A stretch of 64,000 bases of DNA. Origin: Mantis religiosa (lineage: Eukaryota; Arthropoda; Insecta; Mantodea; Mantidae). Every line of letters starts with the position of its first letter. The stretch's first letter is position 1. The notes under the pieces were generated by a model that ran no database searches, was not told the DNA's origin, and saw nothing but the letters and a program-made list of their open reading frames with translations. Shown here piece after piece: positions 13,399 through 24,571 of this stretch. A program made the translations under genes and the position numbers. The stretch spans positions 170,276,807 through 170,340,806 of the forward strand of contig CM060952.1 of assembly GCA_030765055.1 (NCBI GenBank), read 5' to 3'.

Positions 13399-13625
13399 TT
13401 ACGTCCTCCAACGTTAAGTCCTATCGGACGGTGAATGAGATGGGTGAAATGATGCTCAGATGTTTCCAGGGTCCATGGAGTTAGAGCTACCCGACATTCG
13501 TCTTTAAGGATAAGGGAAAACCCGGGAAAAAACCTTATCCAGATAGCTCACCCTGACCGAGATTCGAACTCGGGACCTCTTGAACGTGAGGTAGACATGC
13601 TACCATCTACGCTACCCAGGCGGGC
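13399..13625 (-). repeat. SINE family B, full-length
   Basis: Complete from the head (minus strand gcccgcctgggtagcgtag, B-box gagttcgaatctcgg) to the 3' end at ggacgt. An A-rich tail is implied by the T-rich stretch at 13370-13398. A short direct repeat, agttttta, flanks it (near 13355 and 13625) and could be the target-site duplication. Confidence 0.9.
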
Positions 13626-15030
13626 AGTTTTTAGGTCTGTCCATTAGTACTTTAAATAATGTACATTTCTGCAGTTATTGGGAGAGGATAGTGTAAATCT
13701 CTGGGATATTTTACTAGGCAACAATGGGTTATAGTTTCCGGAGAAAGTGAAATAAAGGCACTGCATCTTTAAAGTCGTATATAGTTATTAGGAATACCAT
13801 TTTCAGCATTAACGAATATACAAAATCTTTCTGTTACCATATTACTGCTAAAATTTTAACGTACACCAAAATATTTAAGTTTATATTCTCTTTGTGGAAT
13901 AATTTCCATAATCAGGGATAATATCCTCGATTCACTTCCTAAATAAGATTTGTTCACACTGAACTAATGCATTTAAGAATACCGAAAAGATATCACTAGA
14001 CATTAAAAGCATTTTTATATATTTTAGTCAAATATTTTATATTAGTAAGTTTGTCATTCATAATGTTCCGTAATTACAGTAATCTTGAGAATAAATATGT
14101 AACAAACTTAATACAAAGCATTTTGTGCAAGCAAAGTAGTTGGTAGTTGAAATTCGCGTCATGCAGTTCTTGCAGGCTTGGCCCATTAAGACAATAAAAA
14201 GCAATAAAAAAGATGAAGGACGGAAAACAGCAATTACGCTTTTCGGTCACGTTGTTGATACACACTATACCAAAGTTGGCGTCTGCTATTTTAAAGTTAA
14301 AGAACATGTTTTTTTTTATCTTGATTAATCGTGCGGCCCCAAATAATAGTCATTATTTAGCGCATGCAGCAATTCACATTTCCTCTTTTTGCAGATAAGA
14401 TTCTGTTATTTATAAACAGGAAATTGTTTAGCTTTACATGGCTCGATAAGTCGCATTATTTCCCTATATCTTATGTGGTGTCTAATATAAACTTTTCTGC
14501 TAAATAATACCGTAATATTGCCGAATAAATTTGAATTTTTTCTAAGAAAAAAAGGTAATATTTGGACTGTATTTCGATTATCACTTTGTCGCTTACCGCG
14601 AAAGTAAGTAGGGAGAAGTATTACAGCGCACTCTCTAGATATTTCTATAAGTCCAGGTCCCTTGTCCTTCAGAATAAACAGTGTAAAGAAAAGAAAATGT
14701 TTGCATGTATTGTGAATAGTATAATTCACATAACGTTACGCATTATCCCAAAAGGAACTCAGTTTTAATGAGTGTACAATCACATTTGTTTAAAAAAAGA
14801 TTGAAAAAATAAATTTTTAAAATGTGGAACAGCACTTGGATAAACAGCGATAAAGGTCAAATGACTGGAAATTAATTGTTTCATACTGTTAATGATAGTG
14901 TAAAGTGCAAGTACTTTTCAAACTAATTTTATTTTGACCCAGTTCGCTACCGGACGTGGGACATTTAAAACTTACTTTCGAAGATTCCATATAGACACTC
15001 CTGATGGAGAGTTTGTGATAGAGTTTTGTT

Positions 15031-15034
<4 letters not shown>
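13626..15034. other. Unassigned AT-rich sequence
   Basis: No supported gene or repeat. Confidence 0.4.

Positions 15035-15093
<59 letters not shown>
15035..15093. repeat. (TG)n microsatellite
   Basis: About 59 bases of TG dinucleotide directly next to the 3' end of the family B SINE on its right, so it probably arose from that retroposon's tail. Confidence 0.97.
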
Positions 15094-15095
<2 letters not shown>

Positions 15096-15096
<1 letters not shown>

Positions 15097-15311
15097 CTAC
15101 GTCCTCCAACGTTAAGTCATATCGGACGATGAATGAAATGGGTGAAATTATGTCCAAATGAGCCCGGGGTCCATAGAGCTTAGGGTTACCCTACATTCGT
15201 TTTCCAGGATAAAGGAAAACCCCGGCAAAACCTTATCCAGGTACCTCGACCTGACCGATATTCGAACTCGGGACCTCCTGAACATGAGGCAGACACGCTA
15301 CCAAGGCGGGC
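15096..15311 (-). repeat. SINE family B
   Basis: Body and 3' end are well conserved (cctccaacgttaagtcatat on the plus strand). The head is shortened (ctaccaaggcgggc), having lost about 10 bases near the A-box. Confidence 0.88.
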
Positions 15312-16943
15312 GAAGGATACCTCTGTAAATGTGAAAGTGTTGAATGTATTTATCTCATCGGGCATCCAGCCCAATTATTTTTAAGACCTTCCTATACATA
15401 ATGATAATATTAATTATTTTTATTATTGAGATAAAGCCATTGAAAAGAATGTGCATATTGTAAATTTTGTGCAAACAGCCTGTAAAGTCTTCTTCAGTAT
15501 TGAAAAAGTATTATAAATGCAAACATTTAGTCAGAAAAAATGCAAAACTTGAATTATGCCAGATAAGCTTTTTCATACCATTTCATTGTAAAATATTCGA
15601 TATTTTTGTGTACATTTTCACCAACGCAAGTGCCTTATCTAACGGAAGCTTGGAAGTTTGCTTTTTATTTTTTCTTACAGGAGCTCTTACTAGGGATTCT
15701 TAGTTTAATCCTCCATTCTACCTCGACTGATTTTTGTGGCATGTTGTATCGAGCTATAGACATAATGCTAAGTTCAAAACCATCATTGGGCAAAAATGTG
15801 GAGCAAATAAGCAACGTGGGTAGAAGAATCATTGTTTATATAAATACCTGCTAGAATGTAAGCATGTACATGAATTAAAATTAGCAGAGAAACATCAGCT
15901 TATTTCCGCACTAGCAAATATGTTTGCTATTCATAAGCAGCAAAATTGAATATGAGCCAATGTCAGGTCAAGAAAATAGTGCCAAGAAAGTGTTTCTGAT
16001 TGCAGGAAACCCAGGAAGCGACTCTTCCTTAGTCATTTGTGAACACAATAGGAAGAATTTCTATGAAAATCTGAAGATTTTAGTGTTGAATTGTACAGGT
16101 TACAAATATCAGTATTTCCAGCTTTAACTTAATGCTTAGATGATATTTGAAAATGCAACAGTGAATCCTATTTGCTTAATAAAACAGTTTAATAGTTTAA
16201 TAGTCTATCTTGAGTGTTTTTTCTGCACTTCCGCAGGTGCAAGTGCACCTTTGGCAATAATACGATCACATGACTATACTTCTCTAGAACGAAGGTTCTG
16301 GAATTCACAGGATATTTGATCTTATAAATTTTTAATGCATCAAATATTAATAACATATTCAAAGCTTATACAGGAGTTAGCAGTGAGAAGAGTTCTTGTT
16401 TTCGAATAAAGCTAAGTAATATACCAAAAGTAATAAAGTAAATGTTGCATGAGATATTGATATCCAAAACCAACTTGGTAAAAATGATAAAATGACGGTT
16501 TTAAACACAAAAAGTATAACGCTATTTCGACTCAATAAGTTTTATATAGGGAGCAGAAAGAAGAAATAGGAAAGGTGTTAGAAACTGATCAACTTGAAGC
16601 ATAAGATTTTGTAAGAAATATTACAATGTGTATAATTGTAAAATACAAAATTGCTCTTTGGTATAAATGTACATTTAGGTATTTTATGACACAGTTTAAC
16701 AAAAATATACTGCTCAAACGTTACTGTTAGCATAATGACTTGAACAACAAATGGGCAAATGATCTCCATTATTTTCAATGCCTTCCTGTAGTTGAGATGT
16801 CACTGACGTTGAAAACAGTTCTGCATCTACCTCTAAGGCCTTATTTCATGTTTGAGAAATTCGGATACTGCTGCTACTACTACTGATAATTATTTTGGAT
16901 AAGAAGAAATTAAGGGAAAAGTAGGTCAAAGCTCTTTTCGAAA
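15312..16943. other. Unassigned AT-rich sequence
   Basis: Several short open frames, none with a recognisable domain or splice context. Confidence 0.4.
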
Positions 16944-17582
16944 ATAAAGTGTTATCCATACCTGAACCACTTTAATAGGCCATAACTTCTGAACCAATAA
17001 AAGGATACACGTGCAAATTTGGGAGAATATAATGCACAATTGGGAGATTAGATTACACTATTTACATCTCAGAGAAAATGTTGGAAGTTTCCTCCACCAG
17101 CATCTATACATGCTTGCACTCGTCTCACCATATTCTCTGAAGTTTCACGGAGAGTATCCTCGCCAATGTTACTTATTTCGGTTCGATTAGATTCCTTGAG
17201 AACATCAATTGCCCGTGACCTATTCTTGTACACTATGTTTAGATATCCCCACTAGAAAAAATCCGATGAGTTTAGGTCAGGGGATCTGGGGGGGGGGGGG
17301 GGGCGGCACAAGAAACTGGTTACAAGTTCCATGGTGTCATTAGATGTATGGCACATTGCTCCATCTTGCTGGAAGTAACCTTCTCTCAAATCGATATTAT
17401 CTCCGTAAAACTTCAGAGAATGTGGTGAGATGAGTGCAAACGTGTATAGATGCTGGTGGAGGACACTTCCAATATTGTCTCTGAGATATAAATAGTGTAA
17501 TGTAATCTCTAAATGGTGTATTATATTCTCCCAAAGTTGCACTTGGTTCAAAATGGTCCAGGTGTATATGGATCACACTATA
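16944..17582 (-). mobile_element. Foldback Tc1/mariner-like element with transposase remnant
   Basis: Both ends resemble the termini of the element at 32014-32691 (tagtgcgatccacataaacc there; tagtgtgatccatatacacc at the right end here). The minus strand encodes YFQQDGAMCHTSND and PPPRSPDLNSSDFF, the second catalytic aspartate region and the following PPxSPDLxxxDFF motif of a Tc1/mariner-superfamily transposase. It then encodes NIGEDTLRETSENMVRRVQA and CIDAGGGNFQHFL before a stop. The C-terminal segment (17150 down to about 16990) is repeated in inverted orientation at about 17397-17545, so the element is a large imperfect palindrome. The coding region is broken and a 17-base G run interrupts it near 17290. 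Confidence 0.8.
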
Positions 17583-18588
17583 CTTTCCAGTGCTGTACAA
17601 TGCTTTTAGATAACCCAAACAAGGTTTTACCGAAATGGAACTGTCTTGTAGCTCACCCAGACAAACGTTTTGAGCCAAATCCTATGTAGGTTTGCCCTTT
17701 CAGGATCTAGGCAGCTATGTAAAATAGTTGAAAATTTAACGAATAAATGTCTGTGCGGGTATTCCCTTTTTTACTGCTGAACGGCAAGGAAGAAGGGGGG
17801 GGGGACGGAAGGAACAAGGAAGTCGCTTTCTGATATCACTCTCAGAAATATACTAGGAAATCTCTTGAAGGCTTTCTTTTCCCTAAAATGCTGCCGAGGC
17901 TCACATATTTTGGAGATCGGCCTAAAACGTTGACTTTTTTTTTATTATTTTTTTTTTTTTTTTGTATCCTTAATTTGGTGAGTCAGAACTTCCGAGCCAT
18001 ACATCCATCCAATTCCTATGTATGTTCTCGTGTTGCTCCGAAGAGTTTTCGATCTCCTTTTCGGATGATATAAAAGTACTGTAAAATCTTCTGACATCCA
18101 ATAAAGAAAAAAAAAAAAAAAACGCGCCAGAAGTCAGGAAGAAAAAAAAAACTTTTTGTCGATCTAATCTCTTTTCCTGAAATTTTGATCGTGTCGCTAA
18201 TTGCTCTAAAAATCTTATATTCTGCCTCTTTCGGCTCACCAGAAATAATCACATAAATAGGAAAAGGTATTGGAGATTCGCGCTTTCTTAGTTATTTGTT
18301 TATAAACTCAGATGAAAAGTGAAGCATGCTTCATTCTGCAAGGAGTTGTTTTGCGTGGTTGTTACTACGTTCCCTCGGGTGAAGATGATTCGCGATAATG
18401 CGTGATTGATCGCTAACGTCCACTCGACAACGCTGGAGGCGACGTCACCACGAGCCTCCTGGTTTTCTGGGACTCTCTTACCTGCTGACGATGGTAATCG
18501 CCTCCGTATTCCTCTGCGATGATGGCGAGAACGAAAACACTCGCGGCTACTCTGGAAGCTCTCCTAAATCTTAAGGTCTTAGGAATAG
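17583..18588. other. Unassigned, with T and A homopolymer runs; CpG-rich right part
   Basis: T-rich (17936-17962) and A-rich (18106-18123, 18140-18150) runs lie in an otherwise AT-rich stretch. From about 18350 CpG density rises. No gene is recognised before the split ORF. Confidence 0.4.
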
Positions 18589-18735
18589 GTTGCAAGCTAT
18601 GAGCTCTTGAGGTTCAGAGTTGTGTGGGTGGATCACTTGGGTGTGGAAGGAAACACAGTTTTCATGTCTAATGGCAATCACCTATATTTTTCTCGAGACA
18701 AACTTTATGCGGACCTCGCGTCACTAAAAGTATTA

Positions 18736-18749
18736 TCCTTTATCGTGTA
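18736..18749. repeat. Target-site duplication, left copy (family C, copy 2)
   Basis: tcctttatcgtgta occurs here and again at 19100-19113 after the SINE, a perfect 14-bp duplication. Confidence 0.93.
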
Positions 18750-19099
18750 GGGCGCCGGGGTAGCGCGGTGGTTTCGTTCGCGGCTCCCGTTCTAAGGGTC
18801 CCGAGTTCGATTCCCGGCTCTGGGGTTGGCGATTTTAAGTCGGCCCTATCCACGCCTTCACCTCTGTCTAGCACACGTGAAGTATCCCCTATGCCCAACG
18901 TGGTTCGGAGTCCACGGTAAAAACTGTAGGTCCTCTCACCTCACCGCCATCTTCACTATCACCCTATCATCGGAGGTAATGGACACCGCCCTCTGGGTGC
19001 CTCCACCTGAGAAATGGGTCCGGTCATCACTTGGTGGGGTGAGGTTACCCCGAAGGCCAAGGTTGCCATGTGGGGAGTGTTAGTAACTAACTAACTAAC
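18750..19099 (+). repeat. Young tRNA-derived SINE, family C, copy 2
   Basis: Same as the copy at 9224: A-box tagcgcggtgg, B-box gagttcgattccc, and a tail of gttagtaactaactaactaa. The perfect 14-bp target-site duplication and near-identity to copy 1 point to very recent transposition. The (TAAC)n tail is longer here than in copy 1. Confidence 0.95.
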
Positions 19100-19521
19100 T
19101 CCTTTATCGTGTATGCTTTCGTCAGTGATTACTACAATTCTTACGCGCACTATAACAATACACTTAATATCCACGATATCCCGGGCGACCATAGCACGAT
19201 CGTAGCTTATAGCACCCGCGAAATACGCGCGCAGAAACTTTTCGGGCTGACGTACGTGGTTTCACCCCCACGTATACTGCAGCGACTGAATGAAATCCCG
19301 CGCGAACTTTTCGCGCTTACTTACGTAGTTGCTTCCCCGCGTATACGGGAACAACTGACTAAATTCCCTCTTTCTCCTGTAAAAATGTTTGCCTGAACTT
19401 TACTTTCCGAGTATAGTTACTTGCGACCCTGAAGATTTATTGCCCTCCTCGCCTTTTCTTACCGGAACAAAACACTTCCACTGAGCGAGGGTCCGTTACA
19501 AGTTTGTCTGACATACATACG

Positions 19522-20542
19522 TAAAGTCTGTTTAGTTAACGCATGTGCAGTTCCGAGTCAAAGGAACCTGAGCCGCCCGCCCACTAATGACCATCATAAA
19601 TCTACCTCCACACTTCAGAAATGGAACACTGTCGTTGAGGACCAATAGCAACCCTGATTTTCTCGAAGTGACAGTCGCATGTCTACTCCACGTGGAGTCT
19701 CAGTTGCCAAAGTTCCAACTTCTAGTTGATCTGTTTCATTACGTGCAGAAATTCGTTGTGTGTCACAATGTGGAGACCGTAGGAGGGAAATGCAGTGGTA
19801 AACGCAAATGAAATACAGATAACTTTCAGTCACGTGAAAATAATCAAAGTGAAGGCAGTGTGAATAACTGGTCCGAATTATATTACTGGAAAAGCCTAAA
19901 AAATAACAAAGTTATAACGTGAACTGTTTCTAAGCAAATTCAAGCGCTTGTTTTGAACAAATATAAATATTTGCTGAAAAATAATCTTGGTAAGGGGTCA
20001 TGCAATGAACCTGATGATAAATGCTGGGTATTCACAGAAATACAGTGAGAAATATTGTGACGAAAGAAATACCAAAAAGGCCGATCAAGTGTGAAAACAA
20101 GAGGAAACGTTTCTCTAAAGTAGATAATTTCACGTGCGATTTAATTCGTCGAGAAATTTATAGATTCTATGCAAAAGGGAGAGCGCCCACCTTAGACGAA
20201 TTGGTTGCACATTTGCAAGAAATTTGCGATTTTCCTTATGGGCGCTTCACTTTGCGCGGTCTCCTAAAGGAGCTGGGTTTCAAATACTGCACTTTGAATA
20301 AGATAAGGGTTATTTTGGAATCCAGTAGACTTGTAGCTTGTCAAAACTAAGGAAGTTTTGCAGTAATATACATAAGATAATTTATTTAGACAAAACCTCG
20401 TACGATACCCATGACGTATCGAGAAAGGTGGCAACCTTACAGAACGATCTGGGAGAAGGAGGTTCGGGGGTTGTAAAACGATTATAAGGGTTCGTCAAAG
20501 GCAGAAGCCGACGTGCACACGCGTTAACTAAACAGACAAGTT
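19522..20542 (+). mobile_element. Tc1-like element with terminal inverted repeats
   Basis: The left end aagtctgtttagttaacgca and the reverse complement of the right end (cttgtctgtttagttaacgc) match over about 25 bases, with weaker similarity continuing inward. The left end follows a TA. The right end matches the terminus at positions 1-35. The element is about 1 kb and carries the N-terminal transposase fragment at 20021-20350, but no DDE catalytic portion, so it is non-autonomous. Confidence 0.75.
20021..20350 (+). pseudogene. Tc1-like transposase, N-terminal DNA-binding fragment
   Basis: The 109-residue frame has a helix-turn-helix-like LGIHRNTVRNIVTKE at the start, then FSKVDNFTCDLIRREIYRFY, and GRFTLRGLLKELGFKY. 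These resemble the HTH and second DNA-binding regions of a group of insect Tc1-like transposases (pattern: FD..VLRR.V..FY, PT...L, LR..LK.IGFKY). The frame ends with a stop soon after, so the DDE catalytic domain is missing. It lies inside the TIR element 19522-20542. Confidence 0.7.
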
Positions 20543-21869
20543 TTTCAGAAGGGAAACAAAATCTTTTTAAGATGTGGAAATATATAAGTTTTCGTTTACA
20601 CATAATATATACTTGACAAATAATTTAACTCTTGACCTATGATGAATTATCTGGAGCAGAGAGTACTGTTTCAATTCAAATGTCAAACAGTGAAGTACAG
20701 GGTATTATAATTCAGCAGAACTGAAAAAGCGTCCAGATGTTTCTGTCTTGAAAGGCGTGTGTTTGAGAAAGGTAAAGTACTTTTGGATTTAGAACCTTCT
20801 TCTATGCTCTGAATTGCCTACAGATTGCGTAGGTCTAAAAAAATAATACTGTGAGGGAAACCTACACTGACTTTTAAATTTCTCTCCATCTCAACCTAGA
20901 CATTATTTATACGCCTTACAGATACACTCTTAAATACCGACATTTCGCTTAGTCTTAGAAACTCGAAGGCAGGGGAGACTGTTAAAAAGACGACAAAAAG
21001 CATGAAGAGATTTGCATAATCACTTAATAATAGTTACTCGTAAGGCATCAGTATTCTCAACATGGCCAAAGTGTATCTTCATAATTGCACAGAGAGAACA
21101 AAACAGCTCCTGGCCAGCTATCTAAATGCTACATGCATAATTCGTGCAAAAAGAACTGCTTATTTTGTTCCTACTCACTAAGCATCGGCACGCAGCTTTA
21201 ATTATAGCCTTTTCATCTGCGCTTTCTTAACTGTTAGTCTGGTTGATCTTATAAGAATTAATTTTGTCACACTTAATTTGATGCAATGATTCACCGAGGA
21301 ACGAGGATTGCTAATCAGAATTGTCAAAATTAACTCGAGGAAAATTTAGCATTGATCCCAGCGCGGACTAAAAATACGTGCACGAGCGACAGTGCAACTA
21401 TTGAGTTGATTTCCGGAGCCCTTGGCGCAAACTCAGAAACAGTGCGATTTTATAAATAACGTGCGTCAATTGTTCAACACAAGCATTTCCGCCGCTTGAC
21501 TGTTGTTTACATGCAGGGAGCTTGCAGAAATGTTACTGGGAAGGCGAAACATAGCAATGTGCCACCTGAAAGCACTGTTATTTTTATCCCAGTTTCATTG
21601 CTCTTCAACCGCACCTGTGCCGCAGAAGTTCGCTACTCGTGACAAATCCCGAGTGTTGGAAGTAAACTAATTTTTTTGTTATTGTTGCAGTTATTAATTT
21701 CGTCGTGGATGTATGTGCCAAGTTTTTCCTTCAGGTAAAACTGAACTAAAAACGTGCTTGCGTAACTACTGCTGTACTTTCCATCTTTCTCGTTCAGAGT
21801 GAAGAATCCAGATTTTCAACGATAGCTCGTGTATGAGAGAGATAAATGTTATATAACATGCTATGCTTT
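20543..21869. other. Unassigned sequence
   Basis: Mostly AT-rich with a moderately GC-richer part around 21340-21660. No gene or repeat partner recognised. Confidence 0.4.
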
Positions 21870-22755
21870 GGAAATTAATTGTTCTTTCACACTAGCCTTG
21901 TGTAGGACGCACTATGAAAGGGTAGAGCCAGACTGAAAAATTCAATGTCATAGCCGGGATTTGAACCACGGATCTTCTGGTTTTCGTCCAGCCGCTCTAA
22001 CCATTTGAGCTACTATGACCAACGTGCCAACATGGCATTAAATTCTCCAACTTACTCGTGTTTCTCCCGGTATTCCACTAGGGAGTTCTCATAAACACAT
22101 GAGACAACTACCTTAATGGCGACTTACTATGCTGTAAGTACTTTAAGGCCTGGGCTTTATAGTTCGGACCACTATTAGGTACAATTAATTGGAATTATTT
22201 GTTCTTGCACACTAGCCGTGTGTAGGACGCACTATGAAAGGGTAGAGCCAGACTGAAAAATTCAATGCCATAGCCGGGATTTGAGCCACGGATCTTCTGG
22301 TTTCCGTCCAGCCGCTCTAACCATTTGAGCTGCTATGGCCAACGTGCCAACACGGCATTAAATTCTCCAACTGACTCGTGTTTTTACCGGTAAACCTCTA
22401 GGAGTTCTCATAAACACACGAGACAACTACTTAATGGCGACTTACCTTACCATGCCGTAATTACTTTAAGGCCTGGGCTTTATAGTTCGGACCACTATTA
22501 GGTACAATTAATGGAAATTAATTGTTCTTTCACACTAGCCCTGTGTAGGACGCACTATGAAAGGGTAGAGCTAGACTGAAAAATTCAATGCCATAGCCGG
22601 GATCTTTTGTTTACCGTCCAGACGCTCTAACCATTTGAGCTACTATGGCCAACATGCCGACATGACATTAAATTCTCCAACTGACTCGTTACTCATGTTT
22701 ACCAGAAGATCTGTGGTTCAAATCCCGGCTATGGCATTGAATTTTTCAGTCTGTG
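21870..22755 (-). repeat. Tandem array of tRNA-like family E (about 321-bp period)
   Basis: Three units start at about 21870, 22192 and 22513 (periods 322 and 321). On the minus strand each has a tRNA-like core with an A-box (tagctcaaatggttagagc), an arm of type ctggacgaaaaccag and a B-box (gtggttcaaatcc), at 21946-22020, 22266-22340 and 22589-22650. Unit 3 has lost part of its B-box and breaks off near 22700, where 22702-22753 repeats the B-box half of the core in the opposite orientation. The cores lack U33 and other tRNA hallmarks, so they are not functional tRNA genes. Confidence 0.85.
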
Positions 22756-23188
22756 GTATGCTTTGTCATAAGCAAAAAAGAAAAACAGCTGCTCTAAGCA
22801 ATAATTACCAGTTATGACTGAACTATTGTTTCTGTCTGAGGTAGGTAAATTTAAATATTAGACACTTTAAACGACTCCCAAATAGCCATACCTCCGTGTC
22901 ATTGAGAGAAATTGTTGGAAAATAAACATTAATATATTTCAATCAGTGCACTAATAGGATTCCAGTTAGTCATGAAAGCTACAAAGTCTTTTTCAAAGTC
23001 TTCTTATTAAAAATTGCAACATGTTTTATATTTTTACTAAACCGCATTAAATACTCAAAATACGTTTTAAAGAGTTAATATTGCAAGCTTTAGGCGCTTT
23101 TGTTTTCGTAATTTACGTCTTCGATAATTATCTCCTTATTATCCTAATGTTTCCTTATACGAGTAGTCTGAACTCCAGTTGGCTCTAA
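22756..23188. other. Unassigned AT-rich sequence
   Basis: Nothing recognised. Confidence 0.4.
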
Positions 23189-23331
23189 TAATCTCAGACA
23201 GGGTGAGTTCCCTGAATAGAGAGTTTTCTGTGTTCTCCCTTATCCGAACAGGTTGAACTGCATGGACCCTGGGCTCATTTGAACACCATTTCATTCATCG
23301 TCCGATATGACTTAACGTTGTAGGACACTTA
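23189..23331 (+). repeat. SINE family B, headless diverged fragment
   Basis: Starts at cagacagggtgagttccctg and retains catggaccctgggctcattt and tccgatatgacttaacgttg. The tRNA-like head is missing. Confidence 0.8.
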
Positions 23332-24571
23332 AAAAATGACAAAATCATACATACAATTAATACGTTTAAATTATATTTCTGCTTTACAAATTCGTATAAA
23401 CTATAAAGAAAATAGACTTAGAAGGTATAAACAATGTGGATAAGACGAAGCTTTTTACAGGAAAACTGTAAGTCTCGTGTAAGTATTGAGATATTGGGGT
23501 ATTTTGTGGCGTTAATCGGTCACAAAATGTTCGGTCCCTCATAGTTATAAGAAGCCCATTTTTTTCAATTTTAAGTTTGCTATTATTTGAATGTTCATCA
23601 TGAAATACGGCACTTCAGGTTACTTTATAAGTAATTAACTGAGGCCTCAGCCCTCTAAGTACAGGGAGCTGTATTATCTAAGAAATTTACTGCTTGGAGA
23701 TTTTGACATATCTAATAGGATTTGTATGTATATCCTTGCTTCAGTTGTAACTTGTGAGAAGCTGCTTGAAAAGTATCAGTTTGTAGTTGTAGATCTTAAT
23801 AGAGCTGTAGTTTCCTATGAGAAGAGTTTCTCGCAATCTCTTTTCTGCTTATTATGTGTATCTTTTTTTTCCCCTCTTCTTATCCGTACACCCTCTCTCT
23901 TTCTTGCTTGCTTTCTGAAGTAAACCTTCAACTTAGTAGCTCACATTAATTTCCTCTTTTTTATGCTTTAATTTCACGTTATAAATTTTGTCACTTCTAT
24001 CTAATAATTGGTCTAGTAATTCTAAAAGTTAAACATAAGTGCTACTAGTGTAAATTTTGGATACATTTATCTGAAGCAGTATTAACCTCTCCATCAAGCA
24101 GTAATTGTGGACTTGTACGAGTATTTGAATTCTGAGAACGCTTAAACAGCTCCTCTTTGATCACACCGATTATCTTTGGAGTTTGATCATTTGCTTTGGA
24201 ATGATTTATCGCTTGATCTGTAAATGGGAATACGAAATGCGAATAAGTGGCTCTCATCTGGTCAGTGAAAGTGAATAGCGTGCAGTAAAGTTGCTTCTGA
24301 CTCACCGAACGTAGCAGGAGTTTGTTTTAGATGCAATTATGACAACCATCAATGCTAAGTCAGTCATGGCCGCATCCTAATTCCATATGGTCTTCTGGCC
24401 TTAAATATACAAGATTCGGAGAACAGAGAAAGACTAGTTTAGTCATCTTCATTTTATCAGTTGCTCTAAGAGTATTCAGTAAATTAATATGAAAGCATTT
24501 GCAAAGGAGCTTCTTAACACTAGGGGAACATAACTCATGATTTTGTTGTGACTGTTGGGCATATGCAGGTA
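23332..24571. other. Unassigned AT-rich sequence left of the mariner
   Basis: Minor open frames only, no supported gene. Confidence 0.4.

Larger units (their letters stand above)
18589..19396 (+). pseudogene. Unrecognised ORF split by a young SINE
   Basis: If the family C SINE (18750-19099) and one copy of its target duplication are mentally removed, one frame stays open from after a TAG at 18586-18588 to a stop at about 19396, about 148 codons. The first in-frame ATG is at 18664, giving about 122 codons. Inserted SINE sequence creates a TAG at 18748-18750. The C-terminal half contains two tandem 21-codon repeats beginning LFGLTYVVSPPRI and LFALTYVVASPRI. Many of their DNA differences are at synonymous third positions. 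The stretch is CpG-rich. I do not recognise a family, and the ORF could be chance. Confidence 0.3.

Noticed and set aside
21946..22020. Possible tRNA gene (A-box, B-box, anticodon-like arm)
   Set aside because: The core recurs inside a longer repeated unit, lacks U33 and a proper acceptor stem, and has no terminator; it is a repeat component.
21870..22755. CRISPR-like array
   Set aside because: Units are 321 bp, contain tRNA-like cores and have no unique spacers; the DNA is eukaryotic.
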